NCBI GenBank assembly: GCA_951217055.1
Contig: OX578278.1
Span: 41,327,115-41,391,114 of the forward strand
From: Gerris lacustris
Lineage: Eukaryota > Arthropoda > Insecta > Hemiptera > Gerridae
Length of the DNA stretch: 64,000 nt
Direction: 5' to 3'
The notes below the pieces were generated by a model, which had not been told where the DNA came from, searched no databases, and worked only from the letters and a program-made list of their open reading frames with translations. The first letter of the stretch is position 1; every line of letters begins with the position of its first letter. This document shows, in pieces, positions 25,068-36,251 of this stretch. The translations under genes were made by a program, and so were the position numbers.

Positions 25068-25299
25068 CTGCTAGTGAAGGAGTAGGACTTCGGCCTATGG
25101 ACGGAGCCCTGGATCTGGGCTGAGGAGGTGGGACTACTGCAGTCGGGGTGGGTTCCACTATGTCACCCTGGAGAGAGGTCTTCTCAACCGAGGGCTGTCT
25201 TGAGCCGCCTCCCAGCCTGCTCGCCGCCCTTGTATACCGGTCCACACTGCTATCTCGGCTTGGTGGCCTCTTATAGTGGTCGAAGTGATCGCTCATCGC
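25068..25299 (-). CDS. jp: Junctophilin exon, Ser/Pro/Arg-rich disordered region
   Basis: The exon begins in phase 0 after ttataaag and ends GCAG|GTAAAC with one base over. It reads AMSDHFDHYKRPPSRDSSVDRYTR and continues with Ser/Arg-rich, then Pro-rich sequence (VVPPPQPRSRAPSIGRSPTP). Several R-x-x-S and S-P sites would suit phosphorylation, but that is inference. It contains an in-frame ATG near its start; I treat this as internal Met because the upstream exon joins in frame. Coding is supported by 77 codons without a stop in a stretch of raised GC, and by phase agreement with exons on both sides. Confidence 0.85.
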
Positions 25300-25379
25300 C
25301 TTTATAATCATAAAAAAAACAATAATACTGATTAGAAATTAAAATTTATAAACTTGGTAAGTATATTTCAATAACAATG

Positions 25380-25570
25380 ATCGGTGTAGCTGAGTGATAA
25401 GTGGCAACTCGCAACTTCTCGTCTGAAACCAAGAATAGTATCAATACCTGGATGGTTCGAATCCCAGGGAGATAAGATATATTATACTTCCATAATAAGA
25501 TCATATCAGTTAATGTGTAGAGTGACCGATCCTCTCCTTATTAAACAGGACGATGCGATGCCCAGGTTTC
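25380..25570 (+). repeat. tRNA-derived SINE-like unit
   Basis: Begins GATCGGTGTAGCTGAGTGAT (box A-like TAGCTGAGTGAT) with GGTTCGAATCCCAGGG (box B-like) about 60 bases later, the order and spacing of an RNA polymerase III internal promoter. It lies on the strand opposite the host gene, just upstream of the exon at 25299. The body is AT-rich and no clean tRNA cloverleaf folds. Confidence 0.6.
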
Positions 25571-25792
25571 CTTAATGGATCCACCTACGCCTACATAGCC
25601 TATGTCTTTGGGTTTAGAACCCGAGCCTTCGAGCTCAAGTTATGTTCAACTGACCTGTTAAAATAAATGTATCTCAATAAAGCATTATTGAGTACACTGG
25701 CATATAGGTATACGTCGCATACAAACATAGCATAGTAGGTATACGTCGACCTATTCATCACGGATAAAGAAGAAGTAATTAGTACTAGACAG

Positions 25793-26170
25793 TAAAGCCT
25801 CGTTAATGCGAACATTCGCTAATTCAAACGCCACCGCAATTGATTTAGATTTAAAAGACTACGAGATTTGACAACAAAAATACGCACTTCATCGATGACA
25901 CAGAAGAAAATAAATTATTATTATTATTATTTTTTTTTTCATTAACTTTATTATTCATTAACTTCTATTAATTTCTCTTAATAAATATTACTATAAATGA
26001 ATAATATTCAATAATATTATTTTACACTGGAATGAACTTTTGATCCATTTTAGCACACATACTTCAGCAATTAATACGATTTAACAGCATTTTTTTTTTT
26101 TTTGATAATCCGAGCGATTTGATAGTCCGAACCACCCCTAATCCCCATTAGTTCGGATTAACGGGCTCTA
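25793..26170. mobile_element. pogo/Tigger-like MITE
   Basis: The left end AGTAAAGCCTCGTTAATGCGAAC and right end GTTCGGATTAACGGGCTCTACT are imperfect inverted repeats. The theme of aligned cg-rich words (CTCGTTAATGCGAA) is typical of Tigger-like termini. No frame for a transposase. Confidence 0.6.
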
Positions 26171-27256
26171 CTATAATAGAATGGGTACTAGCTACTTGAT
26201 CCTAGTAGTTGGGTCACCTTTACTAACCCATAAAAAATCTCGATTACTAAACCCATATAAAACATGGACACTTCACACACCAATGAACCACATAAGCGAA
26301 TACAATGAGATCGATATAATAAGCCATATCAATCGAAGTGACAAATCGCAGGATCGAACCCATGATCTTGAATCATAGATGGCTGAGTAGAAGTTTTGCA
26401 TCAATGATCATGGCTACTCTGAACCCGTCATATTTGAATATGATCTAATAACGACAAAAGGGTCTACGCTCAACTTCAATGTAATTTTATAACTTTCAAA
26501 ATTAAAGGAATAAATGGAAGAAATACCTATAAGGTTTTTTTTACCAACCAGGGAACAGTCCGTGGAATCGTCACGGGCATGAGCAGTGGATAAAAGCCGT
26601 CCCAATACGACTTATTGTGTTTCGTACCGTCCTTCAAGCTGTTCCAACCCACTCATTTACTGGCCACGCCAGTAAATATAATTCCTAAATATTTTCGTTT
26701 CCAAAGCCTTCATTAAACTAATATGATCTACATTATTATTAATTACCACCATTTATCGTTAAACTAATAAGGACTACATTATAATTTATCATTGATTTCA
26801 TTATTAAGAATTAAATACCCGGCAAATCGCAGGTACGATAAAAAATAATTTATTGTAATGCCGTATATATCTCTAGTAAATATTAAACGCTTGTATTTCA
26901 TTTCACTTCTTTGTTCGGTAAACATTTTGTTATACATGTTAATATCATATATTTCTGATGACACAAAAAAATTATCAAAAACACATTAAAATCAACCTGC
27001 AAACCGTTTATACCTCCAGCAGGGAGAAAAAAAGTGAACTTTCCTCCCTAGTTACAGGGAGGCAAGTTACTAAAAGTTACTCATTGCACCCGACCGGGTT
27101 AAACAGGGAGTAATGAACAATAAGGGAATCATGAACTTTCATGATTCCCTCCTTGTGTTGCCCTAGATAAAGCACAAGTAAATAAGGTTGGTGCTAATAA
27201 ACATTTAATTTACTAAATTTTGTTTAATATCTAAATCTATAATGTCATCTTCACAC

Positions 27257-27546
27257 CAAGGATCTTATATAAAGGGGATAGAGGGTTGAGGCAAAAAAGT
27301 GACCCCAAGAAGATATGTAAAATATTAGCTCCAATGGGACAAATTACCTTCCTCTTGCTTATAGGTTACCAAGAATTTGTTTATAGTGTCAGGTTATAAC
27401 CTGTTAAAAAAGGTAATTTGTCCCAGTTCAAAGGTCGTGGAGCATGTGCAGTATGATTTTTTCTCCAATTTCTCTTACCTCCATGGGGTCACTTTTTTGC
27501 CTTATACCCCTTCTTAACATTCCATCCCCTTTATATAAGATCCTTG
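27257..27546. mobile_element. hAT-type MITE with CAAGGATCTTATAT ends
   Basis: The inverted ends CAAGGATCTTATATAAAGGGG and its complement (CCCCTTTATATAAGATCCTTG) are exact. Identical 8-bp flanks CTTCACAC lie at 27249-27256 and 27547-27554. A second inner pair (GGCAAAAAAGTGACCCC / GGGGTCACTTTTTTGCC) extends the stem. Length is 290 bp with no coding. Terminal sequence and duplication length fit the hAT superfamily. Confidence 0.9.
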
Positions 27547-27725
27547 CTTCACACATATCATGTAACCTCCACAACGGTTGCCATAGCGATTCATCAGTAA
27601 AACAAACATACAAGTTAAAAGTGAAATCATAATTTCTAAATGTAGATAAACTAATTCATATTATGTAAGTACATCAGTTGTCAATACCATTCAATATACT
27701 CGACTCAACTTCCAGCTGATTTGAA

Positions 27726-28007
27726 TTTTTCATTATTTGAACCCTATAACTTTGACGCGTCAGACTGGAAAATCGGAAAAAGTTCTGCGTCAGACAATAT
27801 TAAAATGTTGACTTAGAGGGTTCAAATAATGTATCTTCAGAAAATCAGCTGGATATTAATCATTAATTAATATCCAGCTGGTTTTCTCAAGATACATTAT
27901 TTGAACCCTCTAAGTCCTAAGTCAACATATTAATATTTTCTAACGCAGAACTTTTTCCAATTTTCCAGTCTGACGCGTCAAAGTTATAGGGTTCAAATAA
28001 TGAAAAA
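27726..28007. repeat. 282-bp near-perfect palindrome (fold-back element)
   Basis: The left half TTTTTCATTATTTGAACCC...GACGCGTCAGACTGG is repeated inverted on the right, with arms of about 138 bp meeting at GGATATTAATCATTAATTAA near 27866. Only small indels separate the arms (for example CTTAG versus CTAAGTCCTAAG). No coding and no obvious target duplication. Confidence 0.85.
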
Positions 28008-28684
28008 CGCCCCAAAACCAAATAAAATCACAGAGGAAAACGGTGTCAGACTTGGCCTAAACAAGCCATACAAAGAGGTTTGGAAAGAGTATGTATAATT
28101 GACATTTTTGCCTATGGGCACTTTGACTATTAGGTATCTTTGGTTTTACGAGTTAAGTGAAATTTTTTTTTTTTAAATATATAAAATCTCCACTCACGAA
28201 CATACGGGTATTGATGTTAAAGAGGGGATATACGGGTGGGAGAAAAATACTGGGATAGTTAAAAACCTACGATATAGATGCAGAAACGTTTAAAGACATA
28301 ATAAACACGAGACATAAAAGATGGTCCCCATGTTAAACTTTCTGTTTCCTCTTGCGCTTACGCACTGAGTATTTATTTTTTAATGAATGAATGATTTTTT
28401 TTCTTTATTTCACTAAAGTAAATATACTCTAAATTTTTCAAAATTACATTCAACATATACATTTTTTTGTTATATGCACATAAATATAAAGATAAATATT
28501 TAACTAGAATAACGAGATACATGATGGTGATGACCCTCAATAGAGAAAAATCCAACGATATTCCTATTTTATAGCCTATCTCATTTAATTTATTTGTAGT
28601 CGCATGTGGTCATTCTTTAAGTAGCAGACCTTTTTATCTGTGTCTAGAATAATAAATATAATTTTTTGTTCAATATACAACTAC

Positions 28685-28957
28685 CTGCTGGAAGTTATAG
28701 GCGGGGCTTTCGGAAGGTAACTGTCTGGAGGTACGCCTGGCAGTCGTTCGGTCGTCAAATGAGGAAGCGGGAGGGTTGGGCGAGGTCTTGTGTTCGGGAG
28801 GCGTAGGATGACCGTCTTGCATGGACTTGTCCATAGAAGTGTTCTGGGCGTTCTGGTAGGAAGTGCTGGACTGCTGGAATGCCGTCTGCTGGTGTTGGAA
28901 AGCAGCCTGCTGACTCTGGTATGACGCCTGCTGATTCTGATAAGGTGATGGTTGAGG
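28685..28957 (-). CDS. jp: Junctophilin exon, Gln-rich disordered region
   Basis: The 273 nt (91 codons) are in phase 0 on both sides, between cgtacag and CAGCAG|GTAGTT. It encodes a Gln/Ala/Tyr-rich stretch with short imperfect repeats of the type YQNQQA, YQSQQA, FQHQQT over about the first 25 residues. A Ser/Thr/Pro-rich part follows (HPTPPEHKTSPNPPASS) and then a basic piece (TARRTSRQLPSESP). There is no recognisable domain, as expected for the divergent region. GC content is clearly above the surrounding intron, supporting coding. The assignment rests on strand, phase and position between two recognisable junctophilin exons rather than on conserved residues, so a cassette exon is possible. 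Confidence 0.83.
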
Positions 28958-29183
28958 CTGTACGAAAATATTTAAAAAATCAACAAATCAGTTGATAAAT
29001 TTAAATTTTAAGAAAAAAAGCTGACACTAAAAAGGTGTTGTTAGGCAGTAGGGTAGTAAATCGTGGTTTGATTTGTCCTGGAGTAAATATAAAGATAGAT
29101 TTTATTTATTTTATACACCTTTATATCTCTATAGTAAAATTAATTTTAATTTCAAATGACGTTATTATACTTAACACCTTCTT

Positions 29184-29844
29184 TAATTATTATCATATGT
29201 TAATTCTGTTTGACGGATTCTTTTCCCAGGTGTTTAATAAATAATAAAAAACTTATAGTTTTCATTTATTTTTTTATTCAGAGACGTTTCGACCCTTCTC
29301 TAAGGTCATTTTCAATCCTTATAATTTTGATTCAAAAATACATTTAGATGATGTATAAGTTATTCCTCAAAGAAAGATTTTGTCTAAATTAATAAAAATC
29401 TAATAATTTACATAACACCCACTTAGTACTCGGTCACAAATATTAAAAAAACATTAAAATAAATATATACAACTTCAACATTACATATTACTACTTAGCA
29501 AGTTTTAATACTCTCTATTAAAACTTGCTAAGTAGTAATATGTAATGATGAAGTTGTATATATTAATTTTAATGTTTTTTTAATATTTGTGACCGAGTAC
29601 TAAGTGGGTGTTATGTAAATTATTAGATTTTTATTAATTTAGACAAACTCTTTCTTTGAGGAATAACTTATACATCATCTAAATGTATTTTTGAATCAAA
29701 ATTATAAGGATTGAAAATGACCTTAGAGAAGGGTCGAAACGTCTCTGAATAAAAAAATATATGAAAACTATAAGTTTTTTATTATTTATTAAACACCTGG
29801 GAAAAGAATCCGTCAAACAGAATTAACATATGATAATAATTAAT
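29184..29844. repeat. 660-bp palindrome built from Penelope-like terminal sequence
   Basis: The arms are about 328 bp each and nearly identical. They start TAATTATTATCATATGTTAA and meet at TTTTAATACTCTCTATTAAAA near 29514. Each arm contains TGAAAATGACC...GGGTCGAAACGTC near its outer third, the same layout as the terminal segments of the Penelope-like element at 10930-12060. It lies in the intron between the exons at 31023 and 28957. Confidence 0.85.
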
Positions 29845-31022
29845 TTTAATTAATTAACCACTTATTTCAACATTCGCAAATCCTAAAAGTTACTGTAGGT
29901 AATAAGAAATGTTAAGAAAATAATATTTCAACCAATGGCGTAACAGCTCGACCCGTTTGCCGAAACATCCGGGCTTTCTTATCTCTAGCACACTTACCTT
30001 CAACACAAATTTCTTCTGCAATATAATGCCAACACTTTCTTGAATATCTCGTTGGGAATGATTCTTTCTTTTTGTTCTCCATTGGAATAGAACCTCTTTA
30101 GCAATCACTTATATTATGCAGTGTTATTTGTAGAGTTATCAGGTCGATTTATAGGGTTATATTTTAAAGTTTTAGTTATAATTCAATCGTTTCTTTAACG
30201 ATAAATTATGCAATCCTTGCCCCCAATATACCATAAATGACAATCAAATATCGATAATACTATCAAAAAATAACAACATATAACTCCATGTTTTCAGAAA
30301 CATCGAACCAATAAAATCTACTAATAAGCTCCTAATGATAAGCATGAGAACGTGTGCCCTGGTTTTTCAGATTTGATAGAATTCATACACTTAGATTCTC
30401 AACAAAATATACCTTCTATAATTACTTTAATTATGCAATGATAAATAATTTGTTTACTCTCTTCTTATCACCGAAGCCTTGTAATCACTGCAGTGCTAAT
30501 GAAGCTATTCATTTTCATATCTTAGTGGATGAGTAGCAATTTTCGGCAATTAGATTAAGGAATGGGAAAGTGTTTCCTGTTCACTTTTTTCAAACTCAGT
30601 TTCTTAAAGACGCGGAACTACAAGAAATGATTTCATTGAAACAAGCATGACTATGCTTGTCAATAGAATACTTAAGTAAAAGTGGATCGATTTAATTAAA
30701 ATTTGATATATATTTTCCTTTATCAATTCACAGGATAATCGTTAGTTGTAGAATCAAGGGTGACATGGTATTTTCACAGTTGACTGCATTTATTAATCTG
30801 CTTTATGTTAACGTTTCAGCTGGGAACTTGGTAAATTTACCAATTCAAAAATCTTGAAATACTGCAATTTGTTCCAATCATAAATCTGTTCTATATCAAG
30901 ACATTGCTCATATGATATTCCTGCAGCTGAAAAACGTGTTTCAATCAAATCAATGTCCAGTAAAACATTTGGCTAAAGCCTAGTCTGCATGGTACTCTTT
31001 AAGCAAAACGGTCGATGTTTAC

Positions 31023-31288
31023 CTGATACTGTTGCGGAGGAGGTGAGTAGGGCGAGGAGGAAACGGCAGGTTTGTTGTAGGATGTCGATGATGATGTAGG
31101 TCCATCGTATACGTTTGGATACCTTGCCGGTGTTCCAGGGAGACTGGGTTCCAAGCTGTTGACAGCACTCCCTGGTACACTGTTAACAGCGCTGCCTGCT
31201 CCACCCTGGTGTTGCATTAGATTGTGCTGCTGAGCCTTCACTTCTTCGTGCCTGGCTCGCATCTCTCGGCTTCTCAATTTCTCCAGAC
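31023..31288 (-). CDS. jp: Junctophilin exon, end of helix and start of divergent region
   Basis: The acceptor is gctag and the donor is CAG|GTAAAC. The G left by the previous exon plus the first two bases (GT) make Gly, and the exon ends on a codon boundary. It begins GLEKLRSREMRARHEEVKAQ, a charged helix, then becomes low-complexity: QHNLMQHQGGAG, a duplicated SAVNS motif (GSAVNSVPGSAVNS), Ser/Thr/Pro-rich sequence and a closing PPPQQYQ. This matches the change from the conserved helix to the poorly conserved, disordered divergent region of junctophilins. Reading through the donor gives only a few more residues before a stop, so splicing is expected. Alternative use of this exon is possible and cannot be judged from DNA alone. 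Confidence 0.87.
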
Positions 31289-33325
31289 CTAGCAGACCAA
31301 ATCAAGAACCATTAGCATACATTACCTTATGGGTAATAAGTTATAGTGAGTAGAAATATCCCATCTGGATCCCAAAAATCATTGCAAGCGTTCAATTACT
31401 GAGTTCTGCCACACAATCATGATACACCCCATGAATTATTCTTAATTATTCAACCCTCCAATTACTGAATTCTACAACACAATTATTATTAAAAACAATT
31501 CTGAATTCTTAATTTTTCAACTATTACTGAGTTCCACTACCAATTATGACACACCTCTGAAGATTCTTCATTTTCCAAGCCTTCAGTTACCGAGTTGTAC
31601 AAATCACGACAAACTCTTCTGCAGATGCTTCCACCAATCAAGATAAATAATTTTATTATAAATTCCATCTCGAATGACTACGCTCCACACTTTTGTTTAG
31701 AGTTTGGAAAGAGTTTAGAGGTTATTTATTTAGAGCTTTAAAAGTCTTCAAAATTTCCAAATGCTATTATACATTGGTCGTTTCCCTATAATGACTATAA
31801 TTATGTAACATTATCATACATGCATACGAAACTAAATCTACCCGAAATGAATCCATTTATTTAAGCTATTATTTCTTGTCGAACTATCACCAGATATATC
31901 AGTGATGACCTTCATTTCAGATGAACTTCAAATACACTAATCACTTGGCTACGCCGATCCCTGTTAAAGCTATTATATTTTTAATTGTCTATTATTTATT
32001 TAGATTTTTTCTAATGTATTGGCTACTTGATTACTAAAATTTAACTAAAATATTTGATAAAAGCTATCAATTGCATTAACATTTTTAAGTACCTACTCTA
32101 ATCGTAATTAGCTATTTGGATTTCAAATGATATAGAAGTATTAAGTGTTTTTAGATTCGAATAAGTTTAATGTGATAGGATGAAGTGTAAGTGTAATTAT
32201 GTTCGACTAAGTATATAGCTATAGGATTATATAAGGTAATAATGTAATAAGATTAAGTGTATGTAGGTTCGATTTAAATGTATTGGAAAAAGATTAACTG
32301 TAATGCAATAGGATTAAATTTAATTAGGTTCGTCTTTGAGTATTGCAATATAATTAAGTGTAATACAATACAATTAAGTGTATAATGCAATAGAATTAAG
32401 TGTAATGTAATAGAATTAAGGGTGTCTTGGTTAGATTAAGTTAAATCTTTGATTAGCTTGTTTCTTTAAGATGAGGTGTTAAGTGCTAATAAATATGGTG
32501 TTTGATATAAGTGTATATTTCATTTTTACGACTAATCTAGAGTCTAATGCACTTCAATAATGTGTTTTTGAATAATATTTATGTGCTATGTTCGTCAATC
32601 AAGTGTAATTTTATTATAAGCAGGTTCAATGAGTAAAAAAGATTGCAGTGTGGACCAATTAAGTGCAACATGTTTGGAATAATAAAGTGAACATGGGTTA
32701 TGAGAAATGTGCTTAGATATAGTGTAATTAGTTTAGAATAATTAAATATGTTTGAATTAAACGAAAGGTGTTTTAAAAATAATCGTGGGAGACTTAAATA
32801 TAGGTTAGCGATCATAGATAATGTAATACCATAGATTATATGCTTGGCTTAGGTGTTACTTGAAAGTAAGAATTATGCGGAATAAGCTAAAATTAAGTTT
32901 TATCTATATTTTCTTTAATTATATGCAATAAAGTTTAAAATAGTTCATCCATAATAAAATACTATGATATAAAACTAAAATTTTATATTTTTGGAATTAT
33001 ATGCATTGAACTAGATTGAAGTTTAATTTATTTTAAGACTCATGTGCTAATACTGTAATCTATTAGTGAAATTATGTGTTTAGAACTATAATTAATTTTA
33101 ATATTTTGCGAACATATTAAACTATAATTTTAGTTTAATGTTCATGAAAATAGATAAACTAGAATTAAGTTAGTTCATTTTTTATGAAAAAAATTAGGTT
33201 TAATTTAGTCCGGCAGTAGGTATATGCAAAGACCTAGAAAAAAATTTAAATTATTTTTTGAATAACTATAATTTAGTTATATATATTTTAGGAATTATGT
33301 ATCTACTAATAACTATAAATTAATT

Positions 33326-34174
33326 TGCAATGTAGTGTGGATCCGTTAAGGGTAATAATAAAACTCTTATTTGGTTGGCAACGTTTCGGCCCGACAAGCC
33401 ATTTTCAAGCCTAAAAAATATAATCTATATTTAGAAAAAACATCGTACTTAATTGCTTACATATATTCCTTGATTAGTGTTAAGAGCCTACCAGTGATTA
33501 AGATAGTGAGGATCGTTCTAAGTTGTAAAAATAAGTAAGATCATGTTTATTTTATTTTTATTTTTTATTTTTTTATTTTTATCAAACATTTTAATACAAT
33601 ATCAATTTACTAGTATAATTACTTAGTAACTTAATTATTTATGATTAATTAATTAATTTATTTAATTTTTTTTATGAGGTGTATTATTTTAATATGAGCT
33701 TTCTTATCTTGTGAAAACACTGTGATATGTGATATGATTACGACCAGTTACCATAATTTTGTTAAATTGTTAATTTTCCACTGTTTTTTTTGTTTTAAAT
33801 GTTAAGATTGTTATTGTTATCCAATGGTTATGTAGTTGTTAAGATTTAATTTTTTGGTCAATGCTTTATGCATACTATGTTAGTAATCTATGAGTGAGGA
33901 GATTTGAGTAGTGTATGACGAAGGAATATGTGTATTCCCAATTCGATGATCTTACTTATTTTTACAACTTAGAACGATCCTCACTATCTTAATCACTGGT
34001 AGGCTCTTAACACTAATCAAGGAATATATGTAAGCAATTAAGTACGATGTTTTTTCTAAATATAGATTATATTTTTTAGGCTTGAAAATGGCTTGTCGGG
34101 CCGAAACGTTGCCAACCAAATAAGAGTTTTATTATTACCCTTAACGGATCCACACTACATTGCAAATTATCACA
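33326..34174. repeat. Inverted repeat of about 215-bp arms with 400-bp spacer, Penelope-like
   Basis: The left arm runs from AATTTGCAATGTAGTGTGG to AACTTAGA/TTCTAAGTTG near 33545; the inverse copy is at about 33945-34174. Each arm contains TTGAAAATGGCTTGTCGGGC followed by CGAAACGTTGCC. The spacer is AT-rich and holds no frame. It is inserted in the degenerate minisatellite that occupies this intron. Confidence 0.8.
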
Positions 34175-34399
34175 AAGGGTACACATTGGAATTTATCGAT
34201 ATAAATTAATTATTAATTTATCTTTAGAAGTCTATAATATTAACTAGAATTTAAGTTCCTATAACTTTATATATATTTAATTTATTAAAATTAAGATATA
34301 AGAAAAATAAAAAAAAGATTTAGTTGAATATTTTTCGGCATTATATGCAATAAACAATTTTTGTAATTATGCGCTAATAACTAGTAGGTACTTATACCA

Positions 34400-34637
34400 A
34401 CCTTAGGAGGGTAATCGAGTAGATGAGTGGCTAAAATTAAATTAGTAACCGACCCTTCATTTGTTTACCACTTATAAGGAATTCCTTTGTCTAAATAACT
34501 ATTAGGACTTTAAGACAAAGGTATATTCAGTCCAAAGATCATAGGGACAAAGAAACATTACTCTTCTGTATGTAAAGGTGATGATATCACTTAGTCTAAT
34601 TAAACATTAAGATTAGGGAATATTTACACATTAAAGT
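34400..34637. repeat. Dispersed repeat family R4, copy 1
   Basis: Contains GACAAAGGTATATTCAGTCC, ATGTAAAGGTGATGATATC and CTTAGTCTAATTAA, matched in order by 55490-55612. Confidence 0.6.
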
Positions 34638-34927
34638 GATTTGGGGTAAGTAAACAAGTAAACGAGTACCATTTGGTTTAATTTATAGTTGGAATTATAT
34701 GCCAAGAATTAATGTTAAAGTTAATCTTTTTGGAATTATTTGTAATAAATTAGAATTAAGTTTAATGTGCTTGAGCTTGTATGCTATAAACTAAAATTAA
34801 GTTTTATCAAATAGGAATTATATTTAGAGAACTAGAATTCAATTTAATATATTTTTCGAATTATACGAAATAGAGTAAAATTAATTTTATTCTATTTTGA
34901 AGTATAATGCAAAAAACTAAAATATAT

Positions 34928-36203
34928 GGGTCATTTCAAAATTTCGGTGCATTTCAACCTTGGTAAATTTTCAAAAAAAAATTTGAAATAATTGTAGTTT
35001 TTTTCACTGCTACCGTGTCTTTATGGCCTCCCTAGTAACTTCCCTTTGTATGCACGCATAATCACTAACATTTCCAATAATATTGATTTTTAAAAAATCG
35101 CTTGAATCTAGGGAGTCAGATTCAAGTCTTGTTAATGAAAGCTTAATAAATTAATTAATAAAATATTATTAATAATATTATAGCTTAATAAAATATTTGT
35201 TTAAAAACTGATTTAATTGAGCTCTTATAAAGCAAAATCACATTTGGTCCGTTTAAAAAATTAAAAATCTTGCTCACAAAAATAATTATTATAAGTACAT
35301 TACAAGTCAAAATTTAGAGGAATGTGATAAGGAGTGGTCACGGCTTGAAGTAAATCAACTTAAAAAGGCAAAAATAGTTTAAATAAAAAGTAAAATATGA
35401 CTGTTTCATCAAGATTCTCACACCCTAGGTGAATGGAATTTGTCTATTAGACTAGGGAGTGAGAGGCTAGGGAGTGAGGTTTTAGTGCCAAATGAGATAT
35501 TATGTGAACAGGGATGACTCCAGGTTGATCCATTTTATGTCCAAGACTGTATTCTAAAAACTGAACTATAAATTAAAAGCAATTCTAAAAAAATCACTTT
35601 CCTTCATTTAATTATAATGGTCTAGGGAGTGAGTTGAATAAAAATACTCGTTAACTTTCAGTACTAAACCACCATAAAAGACAAGAAGCCCTGGATTGTA
35701 ACCTAATAAAACTAACTTCTATCCAGCATGTTGAATTAGTGTTGCCTATTTATGAAGCTACAACAAAAAATATTCCTTCTCTACAACTGTGGCGGTCATT
35801 TTTAAAAAGTTCTAGGGAGTGAGGTAGAAACCTTGTGACACATATAAAATGTGCTTTTTAGTAAGCTAATAAGCAGAAATTAACCATTTTGGATCACTTT
35901 ATGGAAAATACAGGGGAATTCTCACAACCTCCCGTGTTGTTTAATTAAATAAATTTTGGTTCCTAGATTTGCAAAAAAAATTACGTGAACTTGGCCACCC
36001 CATGCTTGTGACAGGCTAGGGAGTGAGAAAATGACATTTATGTATATTTTTAATTCCCTAGCAGTGGACCCCAGCCTGTCAAACATTTAGTGGATGTGTT
36101 CCCTTATGTTCTTAGATAATATTTAAAAAAAATCAAACTTTATGATAAACACTTTTCTTTTTATGACTCTGTGACACGAATTGTACCGAAATTTTGAAAT
36201 GAC

Positions 36204-36205
<2 letters not shown>
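34928..36205. mobile_element. TIR element with internal CTAGGGAGTGAG array
   Basis: The ends GGGTCATTTCAAAATTTCGGT and ACCGAAATTTTGAAATGACCC are exact inverted repeats set in ATAT flanks, so a TA target is likely. Inside, CTAGGGAGTGAG occurs exactly at 35452, 35467, 35622, 35812 and 36016, plus CTAGGGAGTCAG at 35108, all on the + strand. No frame of useful length is present. The superfamily is not recognised; a TA-inserting cut-and-paste element is the best guess. Confidence 0.75.

Positions 36206-36206
<1 letters not shown>

Positions 36207-36250
<44 letters not shown>
36207..36250. repeat. (TA)n microsatellite
   Basis: About 44 bp of TA directly abutting the right end of the TIR element at 34928-36205. 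Confidence 0.9.

Positions 36251-36251
<1 letters not shown>

Larger units (their letters stand above)
32150..34900. repeat. Degenerate AATTAAGT-type minisatellite
   Basis: Words such as AATTAAGTGTAATGCAATAG (32350-32430) and GGAATTATATGCA...CTAAAATTAAGTTT (32870-33300, 34680-34915) recur at roughly 20-60 bp intervals with heavy divergence. Blocks are interrupted by the inverted repeat at 33326-34174 and by the unit at 34400-34637. No coding. Confidence 0.6.

Noticed and set aside
25380..25570. Functional tRNA gene
   Set aside because: Box A and box B are present, but the acceptor stem and anticodon arm do not pair properly.
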